Positions 1 through 8,968 of a stretch of DNA of 64,000 nt are shown piece by piece (position 1 is the stretch's first letter; the number at the start of each line of letters is the position of its first letter). This stretch comes from Prevotella intermedia ATCC 25611 = DSM 20706 (GTDB taxonomy: Bacteria; Bacteroidota; Bacteroidia; Bacteroidales; Bacteroidaceae): contig NZ_CP019301.1 of the NCBI RefSeq assembly GCF_001953955.1, positions 133,501-197,500 of the forward strand, read 5' to 3'. Below the pieces are notes generated by a model. It was not told where the DNA came from, ran no database searches, and saw only the letters and a program-made list of their open reading frames with translations. Both the position numbers and the translations under genes were made by a program.

Positions 1-840
1 CTATGTTTACCATCTTATAACAGCAATGGAAAACGTTGCAGGAATCGTAAGGGAAGGCTTTCTGAGAGTGAAATCATGACAATCCTTGTGTGCTATCACT
101 TCGGTACATATCGTAATTTCAAGGAGTATTATCAGAACTGTATCCGTGGGTGGCTCAGGCATGAATTCCCTGCTGCCGTCTCCTATAACCGTTTTGTGGA
201 ACTCACGCCCCGTGTGTTCCTCAAGATGATGTTGTTCATGAAGCTCCATGCCTTCGGCAGGTGTACAGGCATAACGTTCGTTGACAGCACGATGATTCCT
301 GTATGTCACAATGTAAGACGGAATTTCAACAAGGTCTTTGCCGGTCTTGCCAAGAACGGCAAGGGTACCATGGGCTGGTGTCATGGATTCAAGCTGCATC
401 TGCTCTGCAATGATTCCGGTGAAGTGATAACATTCTGTCTTACAGGGGAAAACGTAGATGACAGGGACAGTAGAGTGTGGTCGGTGTTTGCAAAGGTTCT
501 CTATGGAAAGGTATTTGCTGACAGAGGATACATCAAACAGGAACTCTTCGAGAGTCTGTTCAGTCAAGGTATCGGGCTCGTTCATGGACTTAAAGCAAGA
601 ATGAAGAATAAGCTTATGCCTGTATGGGACAAGATTATGATGAGAAAAAGATACATCATCGAGTGCATTAATGAACTGCTAAAGAACAAGGCGAACCTTG
701 TACACTCACGACACCGGTCAATACATAACTTTATCATGAACTTATGTTCTGCCCTTACGGCGTATTGCTTTTATGAGAATAAGCCAGAGGCACTGCCGGT
801 ATATGTAGAAAATTCAAGACAGTTAGAACTATTTGCATAA
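1..840 (+). CDS. IS982-family transposase, 5' end outside the window
   Basis: DDE transposase that would catalyse movement of an IS982-type insertion sequence. The frame is open from base 1 (LCLPSYNSNG...), so the true start lies upstream; the ATG at 76 is internal. Family signatures are visible: SEIMTIL..HF..YRNFK near the start, VDSTMIPVCH holding the first catalytic Asp, GFKLHLLCNDSGE, GENVDDRD, FADRGYI, and the late IIECINELLKN..LVHSRHRS block with the catalytic Glu. No frameshift is seen in the part present. The bases just after the stop (cttatcccgaactggcgt, from about 845) resemble the sequence after the second IS982 copy at 5565-5585 and are probably the right terminal repeat. It is only moderately similar to that second copy, so they are different elements. 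Confidence 0.85.
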   Translation, partial: LCLPSYNSNGKRCRNRKGRLSESEIMTILVCYHFGTYRNFKEYYQNCIRGWLRHEFPAAVSYNRFVELTPRVFLKMMLFMKLHAFGRCTGITFVDSTMIPVCHNVRRNFNKVFAGLAKNGKGTMGWCHGFKLHLLCNDSGEVITFCLTGENVDDRDSRVWSVFAKVLYGKVFADRGYIKQELFESLFSQGIGLVHGLKARMKNKLMPVWDKIMMRKRYIIECINELLKNKANLVHSRHRSIHNFIMNLCSALTAYCFYENKPEALPVYVENSRQLELFA

Positions 841-868
841 TAAACTTATCCCGAACTGGCGTAGAGTT

Positions 869-946
869 TCTAGAAAATTCTAGTTCTCCTAGAATTTTTA
901 GACGAATCTACTTTTTCTTCGGTACCAGCAGCGTGATAAACCACGC
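869..946. repeat. CTAG-rich palindrome cluster plus GCGTG/CACGC hairpin
   Basis: Bases 869-902 hold overlapping TCTAGAA/TTCTAG and CCTAGAA/TTTTTAGA half-sites. Bases 931-946 form a perfect 5-bp hairpin (GCGTG, 6-nt loop, CACGC) preceded by ccagca. The same pair of motifs recurs at about 8745-8823. No gene is seen from 841 to 1178; the stretch holds this cluster and a terminator. Confidence 0.6.
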
Positions 947-1048
947 CCATACATATAAAAAGCTATGTTTATAAATGTGCGCCAATATAGGCTTTATGCT
1001 GTATACGGCATTCTGTTTTTACTCTCATCGGTGGCATTACAAATAAAA

Positions 1049-1090
1049 ACGCGGAACGTATAGATATTCTATCGTTCTGCGTTCTTTATT
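1049..1090. terminator. bidirectional terminator hairpin
   Basis: ACGCGGAACG and CGTTCTGCGT pair around an AT-rich centre (ATAGA..TCTAT also pairs), followed by TTCTTTATTTT on the + strand and preceded by A-rich sequence for the minus strand. It lies between two converging genes. Confidence 0.7.
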
Positions 1091-1178
1091 TTAAAGAGTT
1101 TATTATCTCCTCACTGGTTGTGTGAACTACCTCTGTGAGAGGTACAAAATATTTCTCTTTTTATAGTTTCCTCATATT

Positions 1179-4100
1179 TTACTTGATGATAACCTTGCGT
1201 CCGCCCTTAATGAAGATACCACGCTGAGGATTTGTAACACGCTGACCATTGAGGTTGTAGTAAGCGTTATCAGCGTTCTTCTCTTCTGCGTCAATCGTTA
1301 CAATGGCATTTGTAGTGTTATCGTCAGAGAAAGAGAACTCTACCTTAGAGCCTGCAGGCATTCCTTCTATCTTGGCATAAGCCTTGTGTACAGGGATAGA
1401 AACGGTGCTAGCCATAGCCTTTTTAAAGATACCTTTCTGCATTACATAGATAACCTCGTCGACTGTTGATGCCCCTACATTGCGAGGATTTACAGTAACA
1501 CCATGCATAATGTTGTTGGCAATGGTGTAGTTCTTGTCATCGTCCTCACCGATAGCGTAGTAGAAGTCGCTTGGTGTGGTTTCGTTGTCGAGAGCCTTAA
1601 GCAATACGCCTGTATAAGCAGGCACATAGCCAAAGTTACCGTTGCCAACGCCGTTCACATCTACACTTGACATTCTGATGTGGTAAGTAGAGGTTCCATA
1701 GTCACCATTGCCTGGCTTCACTTCGCCCAACTTAGCAACGAAGGCACCTATTTTAGCAGTACTCTTTTCTCTGCTGTAGATGTTGAAGTCTACGTCAAAC
1801 TCACGAGCAAACGTTCCGTACTTGTAACTGATCTTCACGTCCTTAATTTGGTAATCAATTTGTGAGGTGAAGTTGAATTTACTCGTTTCCTCCTTATCGG
1901 TATCTTTGTTGTAGACAGTCTTAGCCCACTTTTCCTTATAGGTATCGAGCGCTGACTTCTTTACATATATTGTGGTTGTTGGTGCAAACTCGCTGTAGTT
2001 AGTTCCTGTTTCGTCTAACTCGAAGCGAGTGGTACTCAACATCTCCTTGGTAGGATTGCTCTCGATGAAGAACACGCTCTTCACAGTGCTCTCGAGCTTA
2101 TTTTTGTCTTTGCTGGTGATGAAAGCCTTGGCACCAATGTACTTGACATCTTTTCTCACCACTACTTCCTGAACTTTCTCGCTTAGACCTTCGAAAGCGT
2201 AATCACCTATCAGGCTCACGTTGTAAGTCTTGCCTTCATGCTTGATACTTGTAGGCAACACAAAGGTGTGGTCTTCGCGTTTCGTGCTGAGCATATCTAC
2301 GGCGTTGTCTGACACAGCGATATATTCCTCACGACCTTCGGTGAACGACTGTCCTATGCCTTTAAACTTCTTGTAGAAAGCTTCGGCATTATATTGGCTA
2401 TAGAGTTCCTTGCGAACGTTAATGGTGATGTTCTTGAACATTTCAGGAGCCTGAGAACCATCGTCGAACGACATTGTATTCTTCGACTGATTGATGTTGT
2501 TCGGATTAATCATCTTATCGCAGAGGAAGGTAATAGTATTCAAGTTCTTGCAGAGACCGAAAGCACGTTCACCAATTGTAGTTACCTTGTTAGGAATTGT
2601 AACATTGGTAAGTTTGGTACAATCGAAGAAAGCGTAATTTCCAATCTTCACTATAGATGGAGGGAGCAATGTGAAATTGCTGTTCGCCTTTCCAGGAGGG
2701 AAGATACGAAGTTCTTTCTTGTCTTTTGACAGCAAGTAGCCGTCTACGCTTGAGTATACTTCATTCTTCTTGCTTACATTGATATCTGTCAGGTTGTCGC
2801 AATACTTAAACGCTTCAGGGTCTATCTTGGTTGTGAACTCGGTTACATCAATCTTGTTGAGAACCTTACAGCTACGGAAAGCTTCGCGTTCGATGGTCTT
2901 CACCTTCTTAGGTATGCTGATACTTGTCAAACCACAGTCGGCAAAGGCACCTGCGCCAATTTTTTCAATATCTGCATCATCATGAAACTTCACGGTGGTC
3001 ATATTCTTACAACCACTGAAAGCATTAAGTTCTATATTCTTCACTGACTTGGGGAAGTTGAATGATTCAAGTTTCTCGGCATTGGCAAAGGCATTAGACT
3101 CAATGGTTTCCAAATCGCAGCTACCCTCAATATTGAAATTCTTGAGTTTCTTATTTGTCGCAAATGCAGAGGCTTTGATTGTCTTCAGCTTCGAACCTTC
3201 AGGAATTGTGATTTTCTCTAACTCCCCACATTCGTAGAAGGCAGCAGCAATCTCGGTAATAGAAGCTGGCAAAACCACTTCTTTCAATTTATCGCAAGCT
3301 CGGAACACATCGGCTTTGAGTTCTTTAACTTTAGAAGGGGTTTGAAAATTAACAGTAACAAGTTCTTTCATATTACGGAAAGCTTCCACACCGATGGTTT
3401 CCACTGTGTTAGGAATATCCATTGATTTAAGTTTGTTTGCCCCTTGGAAGGCTTTCTGTGCTAACTCCTTAACAGTTGTTGGGATATTGTACTTTTCTCC
3501 GTCCTTAGCAGGTGGATAGAAATAGAGGATATCCTTGTTTTTAGAAAAGAGGACGCCTGCTTCGTCAGTAAAGTCAGGATTGTCTGAATGCACCTTGTAT
3601 TCTTTAAGTTTTGAACACTCCTCAAAGGCTCCTTCTTTTAATCCAGTTGTTCCAGTCCCTTTTAAGAGGGTCTTAGGTATCGTAATCGTCTCGAGCTTCT
3701 GTGGTTTGTAAAGTGCAGATACTTCCATTGTTTCCACATTATTCAAATCAAGAGAAGTCATATGTAGATTAAGCATTATTGCAAATACAGCAATCCTCTT
3801 GATGTCAGCTGGAACCTGGTAAGCCGCAGTAGTTTTTGCTCTTGGATAGCAAACCAACGTTTTCGTAACGTCATTGAACAGTACGCCATCTTCGACTCTA
3901 TAGTTTGTTGTACCACCAGCAGGCATCTCAAATTCTACCAAGTTGGTAGAAACAACAATAGAAGGGTATTTCTCTTGTACGTCTTTCAAATTCTTAGGTA
4001 GCACTATCTTCGTAAGATTGGTAATGCCGTGAAAAGCATTGACGCAAATTCTTTCCACTTCGCCGTCAACCGTATAAGTGCCAGTTGAATTTCCCTCCAT

Positions 4101-4622
4101 TACTTTTGATGGAACGCAACGAAGTTCTTTTTTGCCTTTCGTATAGAGTGCGCCTTTGTCATCAGACTCAAATACGGTATGACCAGACTCAACAGTACAC
4201 TTGGGAACCTCTTCCACCGCCGACCATGCCGTTTCTAATATTTGTGTTACACTTTTGGGAATGTTTATTTCGGTGAGTTTCGCACCCTTGAAACAATCAT
4301 TGTTTAACTTTATAATGGTTTCAGGCAATTTTACAGAGGTAACCCCAAAAGAAGTATAACCACTTTGGAAACCCACCTCGGTAACCTTGAAAGTTGTTCC
4401 CTTATTATCGTTTATCGTAGCAGGAATCTTCAACGCTCCAGTTATTTTTGTGCCCAAAAACATTAAAGAAGCGTTTTCCTTTTCTGGCACAAGAACTTTG
4501 TAGTAGGTATTACCATTATCGAACGAAACAATCTCATGGACTGTGTAAGCCCAAAGGCTTTGGGGTATTGCCATGAGCAGCAATGGTAATAATAAAAATC
4601 TAATTTTTCTCATATTTATCAT
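1179..4622 (-). CDS. BspA-type leucine-rich repeat surface protein
   Basis: Secreted or surface adhesin-like protein of about 1147 residues. The N-terminus (MRKIRFLLLPLLLMAIPQSLWA) is a typical signal peptide. Most of the body is tandem LRR_5 (BspA-like) repeats of about 23 residues with the pattern LKEIxIPxSVTxIgxxAFxxCxxL. The last 25 or so residues (YYNLNGQRVTNPQRGIF then IKGGRKVIIK) resemble the short C-terminal sorting tail common in Prevotella secreted proteins, so type IX export is plausible. BspA proteins of oral Bacteroidetes bind host matrix proteins and other bacteria; the role here is inferred. Two starts are possible: ATG 4622, or ATG 4613, which begins exactly at the signal peptide and is perhaps the better choice. 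The promoter at 4762-4793 leaves a 5' UTR of about 130 nt. Confidence 0.88.
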   Translation of the reverse strand: MINMRKIRFLLLPLLLMAIPQSLWAYTVHEIVSFDNGNTYYKVLVPEKENASLMFLGTKITGALKIPATINDNKGTTFKVTEVGFQSGYTSFGVTSVKLPETIIKLNNDCFKGAKLTEINIPKSVTQILETAWSAVEEVPKCTVESGHTVFESDDKGALYTKGKKELRCVPSKVMEGNSTGTYTVDGEVERICVNAFHGITNLTKIVLPKNLKDVQEKYPSIVVSTNLVEFEMPAGGTTNYRVEDGVLFNDVTKTLVCYPRAKTTAAYQVPADIKRIAVFAIMLNLHMTSLDLNNVETMEVSALYKPQKLETITIPKTLLKGTGTTGLKEGAFEECSKLKEYKVHSDNPDFTDEAGVLFSKNKDILYFYPPAKDGEKYNIPTTVKELAQKAFQGANKLKSMDIPNTVETIGVEAFRNMKELVTVNFQTPSKVKELKADVFRACDKLKEVVLPASITEIAAAFYECGELEKITIPEGSKLKTIKASAFATNKKLKNFNIEGSCDLETIESNAFANAEKLESFNFPKSVKNIELNAFSGCKNMTTVKFHDDADIEKIGAGAFADCGLTSISIPKKVKTIEREAFRSCKVLNKIDVTEFTTKIDPEAFKYCDNLTDINVSKKNEVYSSVDGYLLSKDKKELRIFPPGKANSNFTLLPPSIVKIGNYAFFDCTKLTNVTIPNKVTTIGERAFGLCKNLNTITFLCDKMINPNNINQSKNTMSFDDGSQAPEMFKNITINVRKELYSQYNAEAFYKKFKGIGQSFTEGREEYIAVSDNAVDMLSTKREDHTFVLPTSIKHEGKTYNVSLIGDYAFEGLSEKVQEVVVRKDVKYIGAKAFITSKDKNKLESTVKSVFFIESNPTKEMLSTTRFELDETGTNYSEFAPTTTIYVKKSALDTYKEKWAKTVYNKDTDKEETSKFNFTSQIDYQIKDVKISYKYGTFAREFDVDFNIYSREKSTAKIGAFVAKLGEVKPGNGDYGTSTYHIRMSSVDVNGVGNGNFGYVPAYTGVLLKALDNETTPSDFYYAIGEDDDKNYTIANNIMHGVTVNPRNVGASTVDEVIYVMQKGIFKKAMASTVSIPVHKAYAKIEGMPAGSKVEFSFSDDNTTNAIVTIDAEEKNADNAYYNLNGQRVTNPQRGIFIKGGRKVIIK

Positions 4623-4761
4623 TTAACGTGATTAATCTTACCCTCAAGCTAATTTTGTCCATACTTACCATTGGACTACTCTTAATACTTAAATAAAGAT
4701 GAAATTCTTTCAAACTATGGTTTACCCATATTATCCTTAGTCATTGATTACATAATGTTTG

Positions 4762-4793
4762 CAAAGTTAAACATTTTATTGAAAATAAACAAA
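4762..4793 (-). promoter_or_regulatory. promoter of the BspA-like gene
   Basis: On the minus strand a TTTG box (4790-4793) is followed after 20 nt by TAACTTTG (4762-4769), the Bacteroidetes -33/-7 consensus. The truncated IS982 copy begins within a few tens of bases upstream, so an insertion may have set the present upstream boundary. Confidence 0.7.
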
Positions 4794-4819
4794 CTTTTAT
4801 TGAAAAAATACATTATTGC

Positions 4820-5563
4820 TATGCAAAACAGACTCACCGCTTCCGAGACCTCAAGTCCTTCTACTTAGGCTATATCTGCCAGCATATGCGTGGAGACTTC
4901 CCACATCGGATTTCCTACAACCGCTTCATCGAGCGTCAAGCACAGGTCGCACTGCACCTGTTGCTGTTTCTCCAGACATGTGCACTGGGCAAGTGTTCAG
5001 GCATATCCATCATTGATTCCACACCACTGTCTTCCTGCCACATCAAGCGTGAGCGGCAGCACAGGACCATGAGGGGCTGGGCGGCAAAGGGAAAGTGCAC
5101 CATGGGCTGGTTCTACGGCTTCAAGCTACATCTTGTCATCAATGACAAGGGAGAGATTATCCAGTGGAAGCTCACGCCAGGAAACGTAGATGACAGGGAA
5201 CCATTGAAGGATAAACGCTTCACCGAGAGGTTGTTTGGAAAACTCTTCGCAGACAGGGGGTATATCAGTCAGAACCTCTTTGAGATGCTCTTTGTGGACA
5301 ATATACATTTGGTGACCAAGATAAAGAAGAACATGAAGAACTCCCTGATGAGCCTGTATGATAAGTTGTTGCTCAGAAAGCGTTCTGTGATAGAGACGGT
5401 GAACGATGAACTGAAGAATGTGTGTCAGATAGAACACACCAGACATCGCTCTTTTGATAACTTTGCAACAAATCTGATAGCAGGAATCATTGCATACAAT
5501 CTGTTGCCAAAGAAGCCAGAAATGAACATAGAGATAATTGATAAAAGCAGGATAATTGCATAG
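4820..5563 (+). pseudogene. IS982-family transposase, 5'-truncated
   Basis: The catalytic part of an IS982 transposase is intact: IIDSTPLSSCH, GWFYGFKLHLVINDKGE, GNVDDREP, LFADRGYIS, VIETVNDELKN, IEHTRHRSFDNF. The first 60-70 residues of the family are missing. The recognisable frame (YAKQTHRFRDLKSFYLGYI) begins near 4820 without a start codon and runs back to a stop at 4787. The first ATG in frame is at 4886 and would give 225 residues. The element probably cannot move by itself. Bases 5565-5585 (cttatatcgaactcacgtt) look like its right terminal repeat. Confidence 0.8.
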
Positions 5564-5697
5564 AGCTTATATCGAACTCACGTTAAATGAGTTACACAAC
5601 AGGAACGTCTGTGAAAAATGTTTACACGCTTTTCCCCTTTCTCTTCTTTATTGGAAGGCTTATAGTAAGGTGTTTGTTAAAACTTTTCGCTTATGTT

Positions 5698-5728
5698 TTT
5701 GCCATGTAAACTTTAATGTTTATCTTTG
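5698..5728 (+). promoter_or_regulatory. promoter of the four-helix-bundle gene
   Basis: TTTG at 5698-5701, a 19-nt spacer, then TATCTTTG at 5721-5728. Transcription should start near 5735, which excludes the upstream TTG at 5726 as start codon and points to ATG 5774. Confidence 0.75.
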
Positions 5729-5773
5729 CAGGAGTGGGCTGAAAAGGAAGTAAAGCCATACTTTGCAATTACT

Positions 5774-6442
5774 ATGAAAGAACAACAAGATGATAAACAG
5801 GGGGCACAGAAAGGCGTTTTGCGGCAGAGTGTGCCCTACAACAAACTATTTTTCTATCAAAAGGCAGATGCCATATACCAACTGACGTATGTATTTTGTC
5901 AGCGTTTTCTGCCCAAATATGGCGACCGTACAGTAGACCAAATGGTGCAGGCCGCACGTTCGGGCAAGCAAAACATTGTAGAAGGAATAGAAGACGGCAG
6001 CACTTCGACAGAGATGGAGCTCAAGCTGCTCAACGTGGCTCGCAGTTCGCTGCAGGAGTTGCGCGAAGACTATGACGACTATCTGCACACGCGTTGTCTT
6101 ACACGATGGACGCCTGAGCATTCGCGCTACAATGCTATGCTCGATTTCTGCAAGCGGCACAACAAGGCGGGAGATTATCTGTTGTACGCCAATAAGTGGA
6201 CAGCCGAGGAGTTTTGCAATACGTTGCTTACGCTCTGCCACATAACAGACAAGATGATGTGCAGCTATCTTGCTCGTTTAGAAAAGCAGTTTGTGGAGCA
6301 GGGAGGCATTAAGGAGCGTATGTATGCTGCCCGCACGGGGTATAGGAAAGCGCAAGAGGAACTGCTGAAAAGGCTGCAAGCCGAGAATGTGCAGCTGAAA
6401 GCAGAGGTGGAAAAACTGAAGGCAGAGTTGGCGAAGCGGTAG
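5774..6442 (+). CDS. four-helix-bundle protein (S23/IVP-like)
   Basis: Protein of 222 residues related to the four-helix-bundle proteins first noticed in 23S rRNA intervening sequences. The conserved region runs from FFYQKADAIYQLTYVFCQRFLP through DRTVDQMVQAARSGKQNIVEG to the helices around residues 90-180. The last 30 residues (from EELLKRLQAENVQLKAEVEK) form a heptad-like coiled coil. The start at 5774 is chosen because the promoter ends at 5728. The biochemical role of these proteins is unknown. Related four-helix proteins serve as Avd factors in diversity-generating retroelements, but no reverse transcriptase is nearby. It follows the IS982 remnant and is a stand-alone gene. Confidence 0.75.
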   Translation: MKEQQDDKQGAQKGVLRQSVPYNKLFFYQKADAIYQLTYVFCQRFLPKYGDRTVDQMVQAARSGKQNIVEGIEDGSTSTEMELKLLNVARSSLQELREDYDDYLHTRCLTRWTPEHSRYNAMLDFCKRHNKAGDYLLYANKWTAEEFCNTLLTLCHITDKMMCSYLARLEKQFVEQGGIKERMYAARTGYRKAQEELLKRLQAENVQLKAEVEKLKAELAKR

Positions 6443-6481
6443 GGGTAGGTTGCTTTAGGGCTGATAGGGGTTTATAGAGGC

Positions 6482-6514
6482 TTTAGAACTCCTAGAAAGA
6501 CTAGGAATTCTAAA
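6482..6514. terminator. inverted repeat between converging genes
   Basis: TTTAGAACTCCTAG and CTAGGAATTCTAAA pair around aaaga. It probably ends both converging transcripts, and it belongs with the CTAG-rich palindromes seen elsewhere in the window. Confidence 0.5.
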
Positions 6515-6527
6515 AGCTTTAAAGCAT

Positions 6528-7688
6528 TTACCGCTGCTTCGCCTTCCTTGCATATTCAAAGAGCGAAGAGGGTAGGTGGCAATACCCTGTGGGATTTTTC
6601 TCAAGATAGTCTTGGTGGTATTCCTCGGCAGGGTAGAAGTTCTTGAGCGGAAGGAGTTCCACTTCGAGGGGCACAGAGTGCTTGCGCTCTTCTGCATCGA
6701 ACACCTTTTTAATGATAGCACGGTCGGCAGGGTCGGTGTAGTAGACCCCTGTGCGATATTGCGAGCCGCGGTCGTTGCCCTGCTGATTGTGGCTTGTAGG
6801 GTCGATAGACACGAAGTAGAGCTTCACAAGGAAGTCTAACGAAACCACGTCGGGGTCGTACTTTATGTGTACGGCTTCGGCAAAGCCTGTGGCATCGGTG
6901 CATACTTCCTTGTAGGTGGGGTTCTTTGTGTTGCCGTTGGCATAGCCCACTTCGGTAGACAGCACGCCCTTCACCTGCTTTATGTAGTGTTCTGTGCCCC
7001 AGAAACAGCCGCCAGCCACGTATATTTCCTTCTCTCGGCGCAACAATTTGGTGTACTCTCCGTAGCCTTCCTTTTCCATTTCGGCAAGCGGAACGAAACG
7101 CAGCGACGCACTGTTGATGCAGTAGCGCAGTCCGCCCTTGTCGGAAGGACCGTCATTGAACACGTGTCCGAGGTGGGCATTGCCCGTTCGGCTCTTCACT
7201 TCGGTGCGCTGCATACCGTGCGAATTGTCGGCTTTCTCTACCACGAGACGTTTGTCGATAGGCTTCGAGAATGCAGGCCAGCCGCAGCCAGAGTCGTATT
7301 TGTCGGTAGACGAGAATAGCGGCTCGCCCGTGGTAATGTCTACATAGATGCCTGGGCGAAACTCGTTGTCGTACTGGTTGGTAAACGGTCGCTCCGTAGC
7401 CGCTTGCTGTGTAACGGCATACTGTTCGGCTGTGAGTTGGCGGCGCAGCGTTGCGTCGTCGGGTCGTGTGAATGTTCTTGTTGTCATATTGCTTTTATTG
7501 ATGATAGAGTCGCCACTTTCTTGGGTGGCCGACTTGGTGTTATTGCTGCACGATGCGCCTACGGCAGTGAAGAGCAAAGCCAGTAGAGGCAGCAGCAGAC
7601 GGAATGTTCCTGTTATCTTTCGGTACGCCATTAACGAACTGATGAATGGCGAAAATGCAGTGGTTGTGTTAAGATGTTTCTTCATCAT
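6528..7688 (-). CDS. msrAB: MsrB-MsrA fusion methionine sulfoxide reductase
   Basis: Bifunctional enzyme of up to 386 residues that reduces both diastereomers of methionine sulfoxide, repairing oxidised proteins. The MsrB domain comes first: CGWPAF (Cys135), [10 protein letters not shown], and [11 protein letters not shown] with catalytic Cys190. MsrA follows: [10 protein letters not shown] with catalytic Cys228, then GYANG and [24 protein letters not shown]. The N-terminus has a hydrophobic stretch ending in a lipobox-like GASC (Cys47), so it is probably an exported lipoprotein. Met20 ([10 protein letters not shown]) may be the real start. In an anaerobe with ferritin and Mrp close by it fits oxidative-stress defence. 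Confidence 0.92.
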   Translation of the reverse strand: MMKKHLNTTTAFSPFISSLMAYRKITGTFRLLLPLLALLFTAVGASCSNNTKSATQESGDSIINKSNMTTRTFTRPDDATLRRQLTAEQYAVTQQAATERPFTNQYDNEFRPGIYVDITTGEPLFSSTDKYDSGCGWPAFSKPIDKRLVVEKADNSHGMQRTEVKSRTGNAHLGHVFNDGPSDKGGLRYCINSASLRFVPLAEMEKEGYGEYTKLLRREKEIYVAGGCFWGTEHYIKQVKGVLSTEVGYANGNTKNPTYKEVCTDATGFAEAVHIKYDPDVVSLDFLVKLYFVSIDPTSHNQQGNDRGSQYRTGVYYTDPADRAIIKKVFDAEERKHSVPLEVELLPLKNFYPAEEYHQDYLEKNPTGYCHLPSSLFEYARKAKQR

Positions 7689-7831
7689 AATTCTATTAGT
7701 TTTATTGTTTTACTTTGCTAAAGTAGCAAAAAACATTCGTTCTGCCGTTACTTCTTTATTTTATTTAACAAAAAGAATTGTAAAGGAAACAGTGGGCTAG
7801 ACAGAAAAAGTTGTAAAAATTCTATTTATTG

Positions 7832-7863
7832 TTTGGCGTGTTCGCAATAAATAACTATATTTG
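7832..7863 (+). promoter_or_regulatory. promoter of the ferritin gene
   Basis: TTTG (7832-7835), a 20-nt spacer, then TATATTTG (7856-7863). The start codon is 53 nt further on. An 8-nt inverted match (CCGACAATAACGTCGG, 7877-7892) lies in the 5' UTR. Confidence 0.75.
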
Positions 7864-7915
7864 CAATATGAAAATCCGACAATAACGTCGGCAATAGTAA
7901 ACAAGATTTGTAATT

Positions 7916-8401
7916 ATGGACATTAACAAAACAATGCAAGATGCATTCAACAAGCAGATTGAAGCCGAACTTTGGTCGTCTAATCTCTATTTAGGTATGG
8001 CTTTTTGGTTCAAGAAAGAGGGCTGGAACGGTTTTGCAAACTGGTTGTTCAAGCAGGCAGACGAAGAAAGAGAGCACGCACTCGATATGGCAAACTATCT
8101 GGTAACTCGTGGCGGTGTGCCTACAATGAGTGCAATTCCTGCTGTAAAGAACGATTGGAAAGATGCCAAGGAGGTGTTCGAGGCTGTGTTGAAGCACGAA
8201 CAGCACGTTACCGACCTTATCAACAAGTTGGCAGATGTTGCTGACGAGGAGAAAGACCGTGCATCGCAGAACTTCGTAGCGAAGTATATCGACGAACAGG
8301 TAGAGGAAGAGAAGAACGTACGAGACATTCTCTTGCTCTTCAAGCAAATGCCAATGCACACACTCGCACACATCGACCGCAAGGTTGGCGAGCGCGAATA
8401 G
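7916..8401 (+). CDS. ftnA: non-haem ferritin
   Basis: Iron-storage protein of 161 residues, the usual length of bacterial FtnA, expected to form a 24-subunit cage in the cytoplasm. Ferroxidase-centre ligands align with E. coli FtnA: Glu18 in EAELWSSNLYL, Glu51 and His54 in DEEREHA, Glu95 in KHEQ, and Gln128/Glu131 in DEQVEEE. It has its own promoter and a strong terminator, so it is a single-gene unit. It stores iron and limits Fenton chemistry during oxygen exposure. Confidence 0.95.
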   Translation: MDINKTMQDAFNKQIEAELWSSNLYLGMAFWFKKEGWNGFANWLFKQADEEREHALDMANYLVTRGGVPTMSAIPAVKNDWKDAKEVFEAVLKHEQHVTDLINKLADVADEEKDRASQNFVAKYIDEQVEEEKNVRDILLLFKQMPMHTLAHIDRKVGERE

Positions 8402-8433
8402 GCAAGGCAATCATAAGCAATTTTTTGTTTTTA

Positions 8434-8466
8434 GGGGACTGTCCGCAAGGGTAGTCCCCTTTTTTG
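8434..8466 (+). terminator. rho-independent terminator after ftnA
   Basis: GGGGACT (8434-8440) pairs with AGTCCCC (8453-8459) and is followed by TTTTTT. Confidence 0.85.
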
Positions 8467-8524
8467 GCACTGCAGAAACTTAATGGAACAGTCTTCTTTA
8501 GGAACGAAAGGAAAGCCGTAAAGC

Positions 8525-8777
8525 TGTAAATATTTTTCGCAAGCGTAGCTGTTGTGTAACTATCTTGTTATCAATGCTTTGCAAAACCTATTGTTTTGCG
8601 TTCCAAAAGCGGCTGTTTTGCACGGTAAAAGCGTAGGTTTTGCAGCGCAAAAGAGCCGCTTTCGCAATGCCAAATCGAAATTAGCGTTTTTCAAAGAAAT
8701 TATCTTTACAAAATTAAGGCTGTTTCTATTTGTTGGTTTAAAGTTCTAGGTATTTTAGGGAAACTAGAATTTCTATA
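8525..8777 (-). repeat. dispersed palindromic element, copy A
   Basis: The only copy in reverse orientation. Read on the minus strand the core order is inverted alpha (GCGGCTCTTTTGC), beta (GCAAAACCTACGC), alpha (GCAAAACAGCCGC), then the tail GCAAAACAATAGGTTTTGC. The ends carry TTTTGTAAAGATAATT and AAATATTTACAG, an imperfect terminal inverted repeat. A CTAG cluster (about 8745-8777) lies at the outer end, followed by a GCGTG/CACGC hairpin at 8808-8823. Confidence 0.75.
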
Positions 8778-8907
8778 TGAAACTTTATTTTTTCAGCTGT
8801 GCCAGCAGCGTGATACTTCACGCCTCTATACACCCAATCGTCTTGTTGCGTGGGTATCAACGGCGCACTGAAAAACCACTCCCCGAAAATATCGGCTACG
8901 TTATTCC

Positions 8908-8938
8908 TTTGCAACTTCGAGTTTTTTCAGTAACTTTG
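8908..8938 (+). promoter_or_regulatory. promoter of the Mrp gene
   Basis: TTTG (8908-8911), a 19-nt spacer, then TAACTTTG (8931-8938). It sits inside the longest possible reading frame (from 8777) and therefore decides for the ATG at 8969. Confidence 0.8.
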
Positions 8939-8968
8939 CAAGCACTATACAATATAAACAAGGTAAAT

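Noticed and set aside
5774-6442. Diversity-generating retroelement with the four-helix protein as Avd
   Set aside because: No reverse transcriptase or template/variable repeat pair is present nearby.
8777-8968. 64-residue N-terminal extension of the Mrp protein
   Set aside because: The promoter (8908-8938) lies inside it, and its sequence includes a hairpin of the dispersed repeat family.
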